Part shown: positions 8,821 to 19,200 of the stretch, piece by piece | Layout of the letters: each line of letters opens with the position of its first letter | Position numbering within the stretch: the first letter of the stretch is position 1 | Source of the DNA: Chitinophagaceae bacterium | GTDB taxonomy: Bacteria; Bacteroidota; Bacteroidia; Chitinophagales; UBA10324 | Length of the DNA stretch: 64,000 nucleotides | Direction: 5' to 3' | Assembly: GCA_947474435.1 (NCBI GenBank) | Contig: CANJII010000006.1 | Coordinates: 60,501-124,500 of the forward strand | Made by a program: the position numbers and the translations under genes | Notes under the pieces: model-generated | Told to the model about the DNA's origin: nothing | What the model saw: only the letters and a program-made list of their open reading frames with translations | Database searches by the model: none

Positions 8821-10704
8821 ATGGCAAAGAAGAAAGCGAAAGAAAAATTTATTCCTGAAATTAAACTAAATGAAAACAAGTCATTTCTTTCGCTGGAGAA
8901 TTATGCTTTGCAATCTTTAATCATTTTTGTTGTTACAGTTATCTTTTATGGAAACACCTTGCTCAATGGATTTGCACTGGATGATGGATTGGTTTGGACG
9001 GATAATAAGTTTGTAAAAAATGGTTTTGGTGGAATCATGGATATATTTTTTCACGATTCGTTTTACGGAACTATTGGAAATAATTACAATCTGGCAGGAG
9101 GGAGGTGGCGGCCTTTATCCCTCATCACATTTGCAATCGAAAATCAATTGTGGGGGCAAACTCCCTGGATTTCGCACCTCATCAATTTAATTCTTTACTC
9201 TGTAACCGGGTTTGTTTTACTCAAACTTATTCGTAATTATTTATTGCCGAATAAACCATTGATGTCATTTGCAGCCGTTTTGTTATTCATGATGCATCCG
9301 GTTCATACTGAAGCAATTTCCAATATTAAAAGCAGGGATGAAATTTTATCGCTGTTGTTTTTACTGATTACCGTTTTAATTGCTTTGGATGTTGCAAACG
9401 GAAAAAGAAAACTGATTGCGCTTTTAATTAACGGACTTTCATTTTTTATCGCTTTGCTTTCAAAAGAAAATGGTTTGATGTTTATATTTATCATTCCTGT
9501 TTCACTTTATTTTTTCAGCACTCTTTCATTTAAGAAAATTGCGATTCAGAGTTCTCCATACTTTTTACTTGTTGCCGTTTATATTTATTCAAGAATAAGT
9601 ATTGTTGGTTTCTCCAATGAAAAAGTAACTGAGTTAATGGATAATCCATTTTTACTGGCAACAAGTTCTCAAACTTTTGCAACTATCTTTTTTGTATTTC
9701 TTCTTTATTTTAAATTGTTGTTTTTTCCTCATCCGCTTACTTATGATTATTCATACAATCAAATTCCGTATCGCGATTTTAATGATGTGTGGGTTATTGT
9801 TTCAGTATTAATTCATGTTGGATTGATTGTGTTTTGTATTTTCAATCTGAGAAAAAAAAATATTCTTGCCTACTGCATTCTGTTTTATCTCGCAAGTATG
9901 TTCATCGTATCTAATATTGTTTTTAATATAGGTGCTCCGATGACCGAACGGTTTTTATATCAATCGTCCATTGCATTTTGCTTAGCTGTGGTTGTTTTAT
10001 CAGAAAGGATTTTTAATTCATTAAAATTAAATTCTTCACTTCAAAAAAATATTTCAATCAGTTGTTTAGTTATTGTTTCAATTCCAGCCGGATGGAAAAC
10101 TATAACTCGCAACGAAGTATGGTGCACGGGACCACGACTTGGAATGACTGATGTGTTGGTTTCAACAAATTCAGCAAGAGCAAATACTTACGCAGCTGCA
10201 AATTATATTTCCTTAATTGATTCTTGTAAGAATGAAGGAAGAACAAAATCGTATTTAAAAAGAGCTGTTGAATACTGCATAATTTCTGAAAAAATTTATC
10301 CGAAGTTTTATACCAATCTGATGTTGTGGGGATTTGCTTATTCAAGACTGGATAGTCTGGAGCGAGCAGTTTCAGTTTGGAAGGAGGCTCAATTACTTCA
10401 ACCGAATTCAGGTTATGTAAATCAAAATCTTAAAGCCATTTCTGATAAATATTTTAACATGGGATTAGGTGAAGGAAATAAAAAAAAATATTCTCAATCA
10501 ATTTATTATTTCCGGAAAGCAATTGCAATTGAGGCAACTAATACTGAATACTGGTATAACCTCGGTGGAGCATATTTTACAATTAACAATCTCGACAGTG
10601 CTGAAATTAGCTTTGCAACTGCCTTAAAATTAAATCCGAATCACACTCAATCAAAGCAGGGATTGGATGCAGTGTTAATGAGAAAAAATTCAAAGAAATT
10701 ATGA
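8821..10704 (+). CDS. TMTC-like polytopic membrane protein with C-terminal TPR repeats (GT-C glycosyltransferase type)
   Basis: The 627-residue protein begins with a basic segment, then about ten or more transmembrane helices (residues 30-420), followed by a soluble tail with TPR-like repeats (about 470-620, e.g. YWYNLGGAYFTINNLDSA). The first loop carries FALDDGLVWTDN and GRWRPLSL, and a HPVHTEAISNIKSRDE segment follows. All are hallmarks of the DUF1736/TMTC family, whose eukaryotic members transfer mannose from a lipid carrier. I infer a lipid-linked-sugar transferase acting on exported proteins or glycans; donor and acceptor are unknown. Its last codon overlaps the next gene by ATGA, so the two are coupled. 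The family 2 glycosyltransferase two genes on fits a glycosylation role. Confidence 0.8.
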   Translation: MAKKKAKEKFIPEIKLNENKSFLSLENYALQSLIIFVVTVIFYGNTLLNGFALDDGLVWTDNKFVKNGFGGIMDIFFHDSFYGTIGNNYNLAGGRWRPLSLITFAIENQLWGQTPWISHLINLILYSVTGFVLLKLIRNYLLPNKPLMSFAAVLLFMMHPVHTEAISNIKSRDEILSLLFLLITVLIALDVANGKRKLIALLINGLSFFIALLSKENGLMFIFIIPVSLYFFSTLSFKKIAIQSSPYFLLVAVYIYSRISIVGFSNEKVTELMDNPFLLATSSQTFATIFFVFLLYFKLLFFPHPLTYDYSYNQIPYRDFNDVWVIVSVLIHVGLIVFCIFNLRKKNILAYCILFYLASMFIVSNIVFNIGAPMTERFLYQSSIAFCLAVVVLSERIFNSLKLNSSLQKNISISCLVIVSIPAGWKTITRNEVWCTGPRLGMTDVLVSTNSARANTYAAANYISLIDSCKNEGRTKSYLKRAVEYCIISEKIYPKFYTNLMLWGFAYSRLDSLERAVSVWKEAQLLQPNSGYVNQNLKAISDKYFNMGLGEGNKKKYSQSIYYFRKAIAIEATNTEYWYNLGGAYFTINNLDSAEISFATALKLNPNHTQSKQGLDAVLMRKNSKKL

Positions 10705-11639
10705 GTAAGAAAAAATTTGCCATTGCAGTTCACGGCGGAGCAGGAACCATTCTGAAAAAAATGATGACTGCTGAAAAGGAAAAGTTATATAAAAAGGCAT
10801 TGACTATAGCATTGGAAGTTGGATACGATATTTTAGAAGAAGGTGGAACTGCTGTAGATGCTGTTGAAGCAGCTGTTTATGAACTGGAAAATTTTCCTTT
10901 ATTCAATGCAGGTAAAGGAGCAGTGTTTACTCACAATGGGAAACATGAAATGGATGCTGCGATTATGGATGGCTCAACTTTAAAAGCCGGAGCAGTTACC
11001 TGCCTGAATCAGGTGCGAAATCCAGTTGTGCTGGCGCGTGAAGTGATGGAACATTCAGAACATGTGTTTCTTTCAGGAAAAGGAGCAGAGCAGTTTGCGC
11101 GAATGAGAAAAATAAAATTAGAGAAGGATAATTATTTTTTTACTGATGAACGATACAAGCAATTGCAGGAAGTGATAAATGAAGAAGGGGCTCATCTCGA
11201 CCACAATATTAATGTGAAAGAAAAAAAATTCGGGACAGTTGGAGCAGTTGCATTAGATGTAAATGGAAATCTTGCGGCAGCAACTTCAACCGGCGGAATG
11301 ACCAACAAAAGATTCGGCCGCATTGGCGACAGTCCGATAATAGGCTCAGGTACTTACGCGAATAATAATACCTGTGCAATATCCTGCACCGGTCATGGCG
11401 AATTTTTTATCCGCGCAGTTGTGGCTTACGATATTTCGTGTTTGATTGAATACAAAGGCATGACCTTAAAACAAGCATGCAAAGAAGTTGTGAATAATAA
11501 ATTAGTAAAACTTGGTGGCGAAGGCGGATTGATTGCCATTGACAAAAATGGAAATGTTGAGTTGCCTTTTAATTCTGATGGAATGTATCGCGGTTATAAA
11601 TCTTCCAATGGAAAGGAGTTGATTGCGATTTATAAATAA
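10701..11639 (+). CDS. Isoaspartyl peptidase / L-asparaginase (Ntn hydrolase, type 2)
   Basis: This plant-type asparaginase family member has 312 residues. It shows the N-terminal VHGGAGT motif, then the autocleavage site FGTVGAVALD with Thr179 as the expected nucleophile. Substrate-loop motifs STGGMTNKRFGRIGDSP and TGHGEFFIR follow. The proenzyme should cleave itself into alpha and beta chains and hydrolyse beta-aspartyl peptides and asparagine. It lacks a signal peptide, so it is cytosolic. It overlaps the TMTC-like gene by 4 bases and is followed 9 bases later by a glycosyltransferase gene, so the three are one operon. The functional link is not obvious, but damaged or glycan-linked asparagine is a possible common substrate (inference). 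Confidence 0.93.
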   Translation: MSKKKFAIAVHGGAGTILKKMMTAEKEKLYKKALTIALEVGYDILEEGGTAVDAVEAAVYELENFPLFNAGKGAVFTHNGKHEMDAAIMDGSTLKAGAVTCLNQVRNPVVLAREVMEHSEHVFLSGKGAEQFARMRKIKLEKDNYFFTDERYKQLQEVINEEGAHLDHNINVKEKKFGTVGAVALDVNGNLAAATSTGGMTNKRFGRIGDSPIIGSGTYANNNTCAISCTGHGEFFIRAVVAYDISCLIEYKGMTLKQACKEVVNNKLVKLGGEGGLIAIDKNGNVELPFNSDGMYRGYKSSNGKELIAIYK

Positions 11640-11648
11640 AAAGCGCAG

Positions 11649-12599
11649 ATGAAAATAAGCGGATTCACCATGGCGAAGAATGCGGATAAATTATATTATC
11701 CGATTAAAGAAAGTATTGAATCTATTCTTCCGATTGTGGATGAGTTTGTGGTTGCCATTGGAGATAATGATGCAGATGATCATTCACTGGAAAGAATTCA
11801 ATCCATCAAATCCGATAAAATAAAAATCATTCGAACCAAGTGGAATTTGGAAAAATATTCGAGAGGAACTGAAAATGCGCATCAAACCGATATTGCAAAA
11901 GAAGCTTGCACCGGTGATTGGCTTTTTTATCTGCAGGCCGATGAAGTCATTCATGAAAAATACCACAACAACATTGTCAATCGTTGCGAACAATTGCTGA
12001 ACGATAGGCGAATTGAAGGATTGCTTTTTCGCTACAAACATTTCTGGGGCGATTATGACCATTATCTTTTATCGCACGGCTGGTATCCTAAAGAAATAAG
12101 AATCATTCGCAACAATAAAGAAATTCATTCATGGGAATCGGCACAATCATTCCGACGGATTCCTGATTTTGATTACAAAGATTACCGACAACACACCGGA
12201 ACTTATAAATTGAATGTGGCAAAGGTTGATGCCGAAGTTTATCACTATGGCTGGGTTCGTCCGCCGCAATTGATGCAGAAGAAAAAGAAATCATTGGACA
12301 CCATTCACAAAGGCGAAAAGAAAGTAGAAGAATTATATACTTCGCAAAAAAACTATTTTGATTACGGTCCGATGAAAAGAATAAAAATATTTTCAGAAAC
12401 ACATCCCAAAGTGATGAACGAATGGATAAAAAAATTTGACTGGAAAGATTTACTCGATTACAAAGGGAATAAATTCCCCGATCGCGATTTATACAAACAC
12501 GAAAAACTGAAATACCGGATTGTAACCTGGTTAGAACAAAATGCTTTTGGCGGAAATGAATTATGGGGGTTCCATAATTATAAGCTCATAAGTGTTTAG
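11649..12599 (+). CDS. Family 2-type glycosyltransferase
   Basis: The 316-residue cytosolic protein has a GT-A-like N-terminal half: MKISGFTMAKNADKLYYPIK, then VVAIGDNDADDHS and FYLQADEVIHE, the last being the DxD-like metal and sugar nucleotide site. The C-terminal half is basic and aromatic, with no membrane helices. Proteins of this kind in the phylum act in surface glycan synthesis. The sugar is not predictable. It is the last gene of the TMTC-like operon. A weak stem (atcca/tggat) in the 38 bases before the convergent bshB1 gene may end both transcripts. Confidence 0.8.
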   Translation: MKISGFTMAKNADKLYYPIKESIESILPIVDEFVVAIGDNDADDHSLERIQSIKSDKIKIIRTKWNLEKYSRGTENAHQTDIAKEACTGDWLFYLQADEVIHEKYHNNIVNRCEQLLNDRRIEGLLFRYKHFWGDYDHYLLSHGWYPKEIRIIRNNKEIHSWESAQSFRRIPDFDYKDYRQHTGTYKLNVAKVDAEVYHYGWVRPPQLMQKKKKSLDTIHKGEKKVEELYTSQKNYFDYGPMKRIKIFSETHPKVMNEWIKKFDWKDLLDYKGNKFPDRDLYKHEKLKYRIVTWLEQNAFGGNELWGFHNYKLISV

Positions 12600-12637
12600 A
12601 GTATATAAAAATCCAGGTTTTGTTTATTTGGATATTT

Positions 12638-13363
12638 TTATTTCATGCTCAATATATCTTCCACTCCGATAATTTTATTTACTGTAAAACCTTCAGCATA
12701 GGATGCGCCGATAATTTTTCCCCACAGGCGCATGCGGCCCTTGAGTGCATCTAAAAAATCAGGTGAAGAAATATAAGTAGATGGTTCAATGCTATCGGGA
12801 TTAAAAAACTGGGAGTTGAAAGCCAGAATGCTTTCCATTTTCTTATCAGTAAATTCTGAAACATCAACTAGGAAATCCGGTTTCAAATCTTTATCCTGTA
12901 TATAATGATAAACTGTTTTTGGTCGCCATGCATGTTGTTGCTTGCCATCGAATTCGGTTTCAACTTTTATTAATCCTGAAAGAAATGCTGAATCACGAAT
13001 CAACTCAGCTCCCTTTCCGTGATCAGGATGGCGATCAGAAACAGCATTGGCAAAAATTATTTCAGGTTGGTACTTGCGAATCATTTTTATAACTGCATGT
13101 TGATGTTGTTCATCGTTCATAAAAAATCCATCTCTGAAATTCAGGTTCTCACGAAAAGTTGTTCCGATAATTTTTCCTGCATTTATTGCTTCGGTATCGC
13201 GTAATTCAGCTGAACCTCTTGTTCCTAATTCGCCGCGTGTTAAATCAACAATACCAAATGAATGACCGAGTGCAGCGTGCTTCATTAATGTTCCGGCACA
13301 ACTCATTTCCACATCATCAGGATGCGCACCGAAAGCAAGAATTTTTATTTTATGATTATTCAT
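12638..13363 (-). CDS. bshB1: Bacillithiol biosynthesis deacetylase BshB1
   Basis: This PIG-L/LmbE-family zinc deacetylase of 241 residues removes the acetyl group from GlcNAc-malate, the second step of bacillithiol synthesis. The zinc and catalytic motif AHPDDVE lies near residue 13. It is followed by LTRGELGTRGSAELRDTEA and the third ligand region DRHPDHGKG, all typical of BshB1 rather than generic PIG-L enzymes. It is the distal gene of a minus-strand operon headed by trxB and gpx, 51 bases after gpx. The context makes this a thiol-redox unit. bshA and bshC are not in the window. Confidence 0.93.
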   Translation of the reverse strand: MNNHKIKILAFGAHPDDVEMSCAGTLMKHAALGHSFGIVDLTRGELGTRGSAELRDTEAINAGKIIGTTFRENLNFRDGFFMNDEQHQHAVIKMIRKYQPEIIFANAVSDRHPDHGKGAELIRDSAFLSGLIKVETEFDGKQQHAWRPKTVYHYIQDKDLKPDFLVDVSEFTDKKMESILAFNSQFFNPDSIEPSTYISSPDFLDALKGRMRLWGKIIGASYAEGFTVNKIIGVEDILSMK

Positions 13364-13414
13364 ATTTTTTTGTAGGTTGAATTAGAAAACACTGTTGCAA
13401 TATAGCATCAACAT

Positions 13415-13927
13415 TTATTTTTTAAGCGGACTTTCATTCAAAAGCTGTTCAATTTTATTTGTCACTTTAACACTGTCTGGTTTTGTGAGAGTGATAAAGT
13501 AGTCGCGCACTTTTCCGTTTTTATCAACTAAGTATTTATGAAAATTCCATAGTGGTTTCGATTGAATTTTTCCATTCAGTTTTTTATTTGAAAGGTATTC
13601 ATACAAAGGATGCGCATCAGTTCCTTTCACTTTTATTTTTGCAAGAACAGGAAAAGTAATTCCGTATTCGTTTTTACAGAATTGAATGACTCCTTCATCT
13701 GTCAATGGTTCCTGTTCACCAAAATCATTGGATGGAAAGGCAAGAATTTCAAATCCTTTCTCTTTATATTTTTCATACACCAGTTGCATTTTTTCAAACT
13801 GCGGAGTATAGCCGCAGGCACTTGCTGTATTCACAATCAATAAAACTTTTCCGCGATAGGTGTTTAAAGAAATTTCGTTTCCCTGAAAATCATTTACTGC
13901 AAAATCATAAACACTTTGTTCATTCAT
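13415..13927 (-). CDS. Glutathione peroxidase-family thiol peroxidase (Cys type)
   Basis: The 170-residue thioredoxin-fold peroxidase has the peroxidatic Cys38 in NTASACGYTPQ, the conserved Gln in FPSNDFGEQEP and the Trp-Asn pair in PLWNFHKYLVD. A second Cys in IQFCKNEYG is where Cys-type enzymes carry their resolving residue, so thioredoxin rather than glutathione is the likely reductant. There is no signal peptide. The gene starts 6 bases after the trxB stop, so the reductase and peroxidase are co-expressed, which supports that electron route. It reduces hydrogen peroxide and lipid hydroperoxides. Confidence 0.92.
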   Translation of the reverse strand: MNEQSVYDFAVNDFQGNEISLNTYRGKVLLIVNTASACGYTPQFEKMQLVYEKYKEKGFEILAFPSNDFGEQEPLTDEGVIQFCKNEYGITFPVLAKIKVKGTDAHPLYEYLSNKKLNGKIQSKPLWNFHKYLVDKNGKVRDYFITLTKPDSVKVTNKIEQLLNESPLKK

Positions 13928-13933
13928 TGTGCA

Positions 13934-14866
13934 TCAATGACCAAGCGCCGATAAATATCTTTCTGAATCCAGCGCAGCCATGCAACCCGAACCGGCAGCA
14001 GTTACAGCCTGACGATAAATTTTATCCTGCACATCGCCACACGCAAATACACCAGCCACATTGGTGCGCGATGAATTTGGTTGGGTGATTATGTAACCTT
14101 GTTCATCAGTATTAATAAATTCTTTGAACGGACCTGAGTTTGGTTGATGACCAATGGCTACAAAAAATCCATCAATTTTTATTTCAGTTTTTTCACCGGT
14201 TTTATTGTTTGCCAATCTCGCACCTGTTACTCCTTTATCGCCGAGCACCTCATCGGTTAATGTATTCCAGTACACTTTTATATTTTTTGTTTGCGCTACT
14301 CTGTCCTGCATCACTTTTGAGGCGCGCATTTTTTCGCTTCGAACAATCATGTGCACTTCAGTACAAAGTTTACTCAGGTAAATGGCTTCTTCGCAGGCAG
14401 TATCTCCAGCACCAACTATGGCAACAGGTTTATTCCGGTAAAAAAATCCATCGCAAACAGCACATGCTGAAACACCGCTTCCGTTCAATCTTGTTTCGGA
14501 TGGAATTCCCAACCATTTTGCAGTTGCTCCGGTTGAAATGATTACTGTTTTTGCAAGTATCTCCTTTGTTTCATCCATCCATACCTTATGAATTGGCCCG
14601 GTAAAATCAACTTTGCTTACATAACCAAAACGAATATCGGTTCCCATCCGCTCGGCTTGCTTTCTGAAATCTTCCATCATCTCGGGCCCTAATATTCCAT
14701 TCGGATAACCCGGATAATTTTCAACATCGGTTGTATTCATTAATTGTCCGCCTTGTTCCAAACCGGTAATCATTACAGGTTTTAAATTGGCTCGGGCAGC
14801 ATAAATAGCGGCAGTATATCCGGCAGGCCCGGAACCAATAATCAAACACTCAAGTACTTCTGACAT
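13934..14866 (-). CDS. trxB: Thioredoxin-disulfide reductase
   Basis: The 310-residue low-molecular-weight flavoenzyme has an FAD-binding GSGPAGYTAAIYAAR at residue 11 and the redox pair Cys135-Ala-Val-Cys138. The NADPH-binding GAGDTA follows, then GVFACGDVQDKIYRQ near the C-terminus. It transfers electrons from NADPH to thioredoxin. It is the first gene of the minus-strand trxB-gpx-bshB1 operon. The 270 bases upstream, shared with the divergent porV2 gene, hold no recognisable gene. No clear promoter could be fixed there. Confidence 0.96.
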   Translation of the reverse strand: MSEVLECLIIGSGPAGYTAAIYAARANLKPVMITGLEQGGQLMNTTDVENYPGYPNGILGPEMMEDFRKQAERMGTDIRFGYVSKVDFTGPIHKVWMDETKEILAKTVIISTGATAKWLGIPSETRLNGSGVSACAVCDGFFYRNKPVAIVGAGDTACEEAIYLSKLCTEVHMIVRSEKMRASKVMQDRVAQTKNIKVYWNTLTDEVLGDKGVTGARLANNKTGEKTEIKIDGFFVAIGHQPNSGPFKEFINTDEQGYIITQPNSSRTNVAGVFACGDVQDKIYRQAVTAAGSGCMAALDSERYLSALGH

Positions 14867-15136
14867 TTCGTTTTTAAAAATTTAGTGGCGCAAAATAAAA
14901 ATCAAACCGAACAACGGAACTGACAGTTATTAGTTCATTTAAAAAATTTGATATTTCAATATGAACCATAATGCTGTTCTTACCATTTAGTACTCTGTTC
15001 GATAAAAAATTCAACCCAAAACCTTTAACTATTCACATCGTAACAAGCCGTGCATTTCTAAAATTATTGTTTTGAAAGGAAAAAGTAATTTTACAGAGAT
15101 GTGTTCGTTATACAGCGAAACATAAAAAACACACAC

Positions 15137-16225
15137 ATGAAATCAAGGATTTTTTCCGTTGCCTTTGTATTGATATGCTCGTATGGTTTTCAAACGCAGG
15201 CGCAATTCCGCAAATACAGTAATGATTTTTTAAACATCGGCGTTGGCGCCCGTGCCCTCGGTATGAGCAGTGCTCAGGTTGCATCGGTTGATGATGTAAC
15301 ATCAGGTTATTGGAATCCGGCAGGATTGCTTTGTATTAATGATAATATGCAGATTGGCGCCATGCACAGCGAATATTTTGCAGGCATTGCAAAATATGAT
15401 TATGCTGCATTTGCAAAACCGCTGACCGATAAAACAAAAGCAATTGGTTTATCCATCATTCGATTTGGAGTGGATGATATACCAAATACTTTGTTCTTAA
15501 AAAATCCCGACGGCAGTATCAACTATGATAACATCACTTCTTTTTCTGTAGCTGATTATGCATTCGTAGGTTCATTTGCTTCCACCACTCCCATTGAAGG
15601 TTTAACCTGGGGGGTGAATGCAAAAATTATTCACCGCACGGTTGGCGGCATGGCTCACAGTTGGGGAATTGGTGCTGATGTTGGAGCACAATACAAAAAA
15701 GGAAACTGGAAATTCGGATTGATGGCCAAGGATATCACCACCACTTTTAATGCATGGAGTTTTACTTTCACTGACGAACAGGCACAAGCATTATTATCAG
15801 CCGAAAACATTGTTCCAACAAGCAGCACCGAATTAACTGCACCGAAATTTATTCTCGCAACTTGTTATGATTATAAAATCGCAGAGAAATTTTCCATTAA
15901 TCCCGAAATCAATATTGTTTTGACTACTGATGGAAGGGAGAATGTTTTAATCCCATCGAAATTTTTAAGTGTTGATCCGAAGTTGGGTATTGAAGCCAAT
16001 TACCTGAAAATAATTTATCTGCGTGCCGGTATTGGTAATTTTCAAAAAGCCACCAATGATATTGACGGCGGAAAAATTACCACCATGCAACCAAACATTG
16101 GAGTTGGACTACACATAAAAAAAGTAATGATTGATTATGCGTTAACCAATGTTGGAAATTTTTCATCCTCACTTTATTCAAATGTTTTCTCATTGCGCTT
16201 AAGTCTTAATAATAAAACACAATAA
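15137..16225 (+). CDS. porV2: PorV/PorQ-family outer-membrane protein, probable type IX sorting protein PorV2
   Basis: I chose ATG 15137, giving 362 residues, because it places a signal peptide (MKSRIFSVAFVLICSYGFQT, cut after QAQ) at the N-terminus; a GTG 36 bases upstream adds only a polar extension. The mature start, LNIGVGARALGMSSAQVAS, and WNPAGL shortly after are the signature of the PorV/PorQ family of 14-stranded barrels. The partner immediately downstream (one-base overlap) is a PorU-like C25 sortase. This matches the PorV2-PorU2 pairs of the phylum. By analogy with PorV-PorU, this protein would sit in the outer membrane and present type IX cargo to the sortase. Confidence 0.8.
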   Translation: MKSRIFSVAFVLICSYGFQTQAQFRKYSNDFLNIGVGARALGMSSAQVASVDDVTSGYWNPAGLLCINDNMQIGAMHSEYFAGIAKYDYAAFAKPLTDKTKAIGLSIIRFGVDDIPNTLFLKNPDGSINYDNITSFSVADYAFVGSFASTTPIEGLTWGVNAKIIHRTVGGMAHSWGIGADVGAQYKKGNWKFGLMAKDITTTFNAWSFTFTDEQAQALLSAENIVPTSSTELTAPKFILATCYDYKIAEKFSINPEINIVLTTDGRENVLIPSKFLSVDPKLGIEANYLKIIYLRAGIGNFQKATNDIDGGKITTMQPNIGVGLHIKKVMIDYALTNVGNFSSSLYSNVFSLRLSLNNKTQ

Positions 16226-19200
16226 TGAAAAAAGTTTTACTTCTCACTGTCTTATTGTTCATTTTGTTTTCAGCTCGATTGCAGGCGCAGTCGTATGGAA
16301 ATGAATGGATCAATTACAATCAGACTTATTACAAAATAAAAATTTCGCAGGATGGATTGTATCGCATTACCAATGCGGTGTTACAACAATCCGGAGTTCC
16401 TGCAACGGTAAATGGTTCTGAGTTTCAGATTTTCGGAAGAGGGCAGGAGGTTCCGATTTATGTTTCAACTAATTCAACTTTCAGTTCTACGGATTACATA
16501 GAATTTTACGCATTAAAAAACGATGGAGCACTTGACTCAAATATGTATGCAAATAAAAACTGGCAGTCAAATGTTCGTTTAAGTTTATTCAACGATACTT
16601 CTGCTTATTTTTTAACATATAATAATGCGGCCGGGCATTTACGATTGACTCAAACAGCAAACAATCTTGTCGGGCATCCGGCAAAGGAAACATGGTGCTG
16701 GTATCAATCAGAAAATATTTTGGGTCAGGCACGAACAATCAGTAATTACAGTAAAGGAAAAAATGAAATTCAAGGACAGCCAATTTTTAATTCTGATTTA
16801 AGTGATTCAGAAGGTTATGTTGACTATACTTATAATCATACTGCTTTGAATTATTCACTTTATACACCATTCCCTTTTCCATCCGGACCACTTGCAAAAT
16901 TTAATTCCAGTTGGGTTTCAAAAGGATATGGAAGCCATATTATGGAAGTACTCTTTGGAGGAACTTTACAACAATCCTTTTCAAGTTCCGACTTTACAAC
17001 TTTGGATGGCAATTTTAATATTTCGTCAAATAATTTAATAAGTGGCGGAACCACAACAGTTACTTTTTCTACTGCAAATTCACCCTATACAACAGATTAT
17101 TTTTGTATCGCAAATTTTAGCCTGAAATACCCGAGACAATTCAATTTTGATAATACCGGAATTCTGAAATTTTCTTTAAACTCATCAGCAACAAATAAAT
17201 ATTTAGAGATTTATAATTTTAATGAACAGGCAACTACTCCGGTTCTTTATGATTTAACCAATGGGTTAAGATTGACAGCAGTAATTTCAAACGACACTTT
17301 GAAGTTTCTTCTTCCATCATCCGCTGTTGAGAGAGAATTAGTATTAGCTGCACAAACAGCAGGAACCAACATAATGTTGGTTGACACATTGCAGCAAAAA
17401 ACTTTTACCGATTACTCCAATGCGACCAATCAAGGAAATTATATAATTATTTCACATCCGTTCTTTTTTGATGATGGTTCGGGCAATAATTATGTTCAAC
17501 AATACAAAGATTTTAAAAACCAAACCGGTTATCAGGCAATTGTTGCAAACATTCAAGAGTTGTACGATCAGTTCAGTTATGGTGTTGATATGCACCCGTT
17601 AAGTATCCGGAATTTCAGCCGGCTTATTAATGATACATGGGCAGCAAATCAAACCAGATATATATTCCTGATTGGAAAAGGAATTGAATTTTATAACTAT
17701 AATGTAGCAACTGCAAGCAAGGCTCATAATTATGTTCCTACTTGGGCGTGGCCCGGCGCCGATATACTGTTAACATCAACCAATAGCGACCCAACGCCTC
17801 TTGTTTCTATTGGACGAATACCTGCATTGAATACGACTGACATAAAAAATTATTTAGAAAAGGCGCAACAGTTTGTAGCATCGCAAAATGCTCCTCAAAC
17901 GATTGAGGATAAACTTTGGATGAAGCGTGTTTTGCATTTAGGGGGAGGCGAAAATTTACAGGATCAAACAATTTTTCAATATTATCTCAATAGCTATATT
18001 CCAATTATTGAAGATACATTATTTGGCGGAAAGGTTTATTCGTTTTTTAAAACAAGTTCAGATCCAATTGCCAATGCTACTTCAACTTACCTCGATTCGT
18101 TAATCAATACAGGTGTTTCATTAATCAATTTTTTCGGTCATTCTTCATACAATTCTTTTGATTTTAATTTAGACCATCCGGAGAATTATGAAAATTATGG
18201 AAAGTATCCAATGATTATTTCCAACGGTTGTCTTCTTGGAAATTTGTTTTATGATGGAACCGGTTTAAGTGATGAATTTGTTTTTGCACCCAATGCAGGG
18301 GCCATCGCCTTTCTGGCTGCAGCCACTTTCTCCATCTCCAATAGCTTAGATGTTTATACAAATAATTTTTATCAGAATCTATCTGCAAAAAGTTATAATG
18401 AACCAATTGGTACTGTAATAAAAAATGCCATTAACGATATTGTAAATAACAACCCAAGCGGAGTTGATCGCGCGGTACTGGAACAAATGGGTTTGAATGG
18501 TGATCCTTCGCTAAAACTGAATACGCATGAAATACCGGATTATGTGATTGAACCAACATCGGTAAGTTTTAATCCGGGGGTTGTTTCGGCAGGTGTAGAT
18601 TCTTTTGCTCTTAACCTGGTAATTACCAATATCGGAAAGGCCATTCAGGATAGTTTTTTTGTTGACATCACCCGAATTTTTCCAAACGGGCAACAATATC
18701 CGGTAGCTCATAAAAAAGTAAAAGCAACCTATTTTATTGATACTTTGGTTTTTCATATTAAGACGAATGCATTTACAGCGTTAGGTTTGAACCAATTCAA
18801 TATTAAAATAGAAGCAGATAATCAAATAGTTGAAGCTTCTGAAACAAACAATAACCTGACGGTTGATTTATTAATTCTGAGCGATGATATCATTCCAATA
18901 TATCCGTATGATTTTTCAATTGTGAATCATCAGAATGTTACTCTCAAAGCTTCAACGGTCAATGCTTTTGCAGCGAACAAACAATATGTTTTTCAAATTG
19001 ATACTACCGAAAATTTTAACTCAGCATTGTTTCACGAAATTAAAATAAATCAGATTGGCGGTGTGGCTAAATGGACTCCTTCAATGACACTGCAAGACAG
19101 CACAGTTTATTACTGGAGAACCTCATTAGACACACTTTATAGTAATGGATTCAGCTGGCATAAAAGCTCATTCATTTATATAAATGGTTCTTCACCGGGG

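Noticed and set aside
8821..8823. Promoter before the TMTC-like gene
   Set aside because: TAATCTTG near the start misses the -7 consensus and has no -33 box; the gene could also be read from the toxin-antitoxin promoter.
15101..15136. Upstream GTG start for porV2
   Set aside because: It adds a polar extension before the signal peptide; ATG 15137 gives a proper signal peptide.
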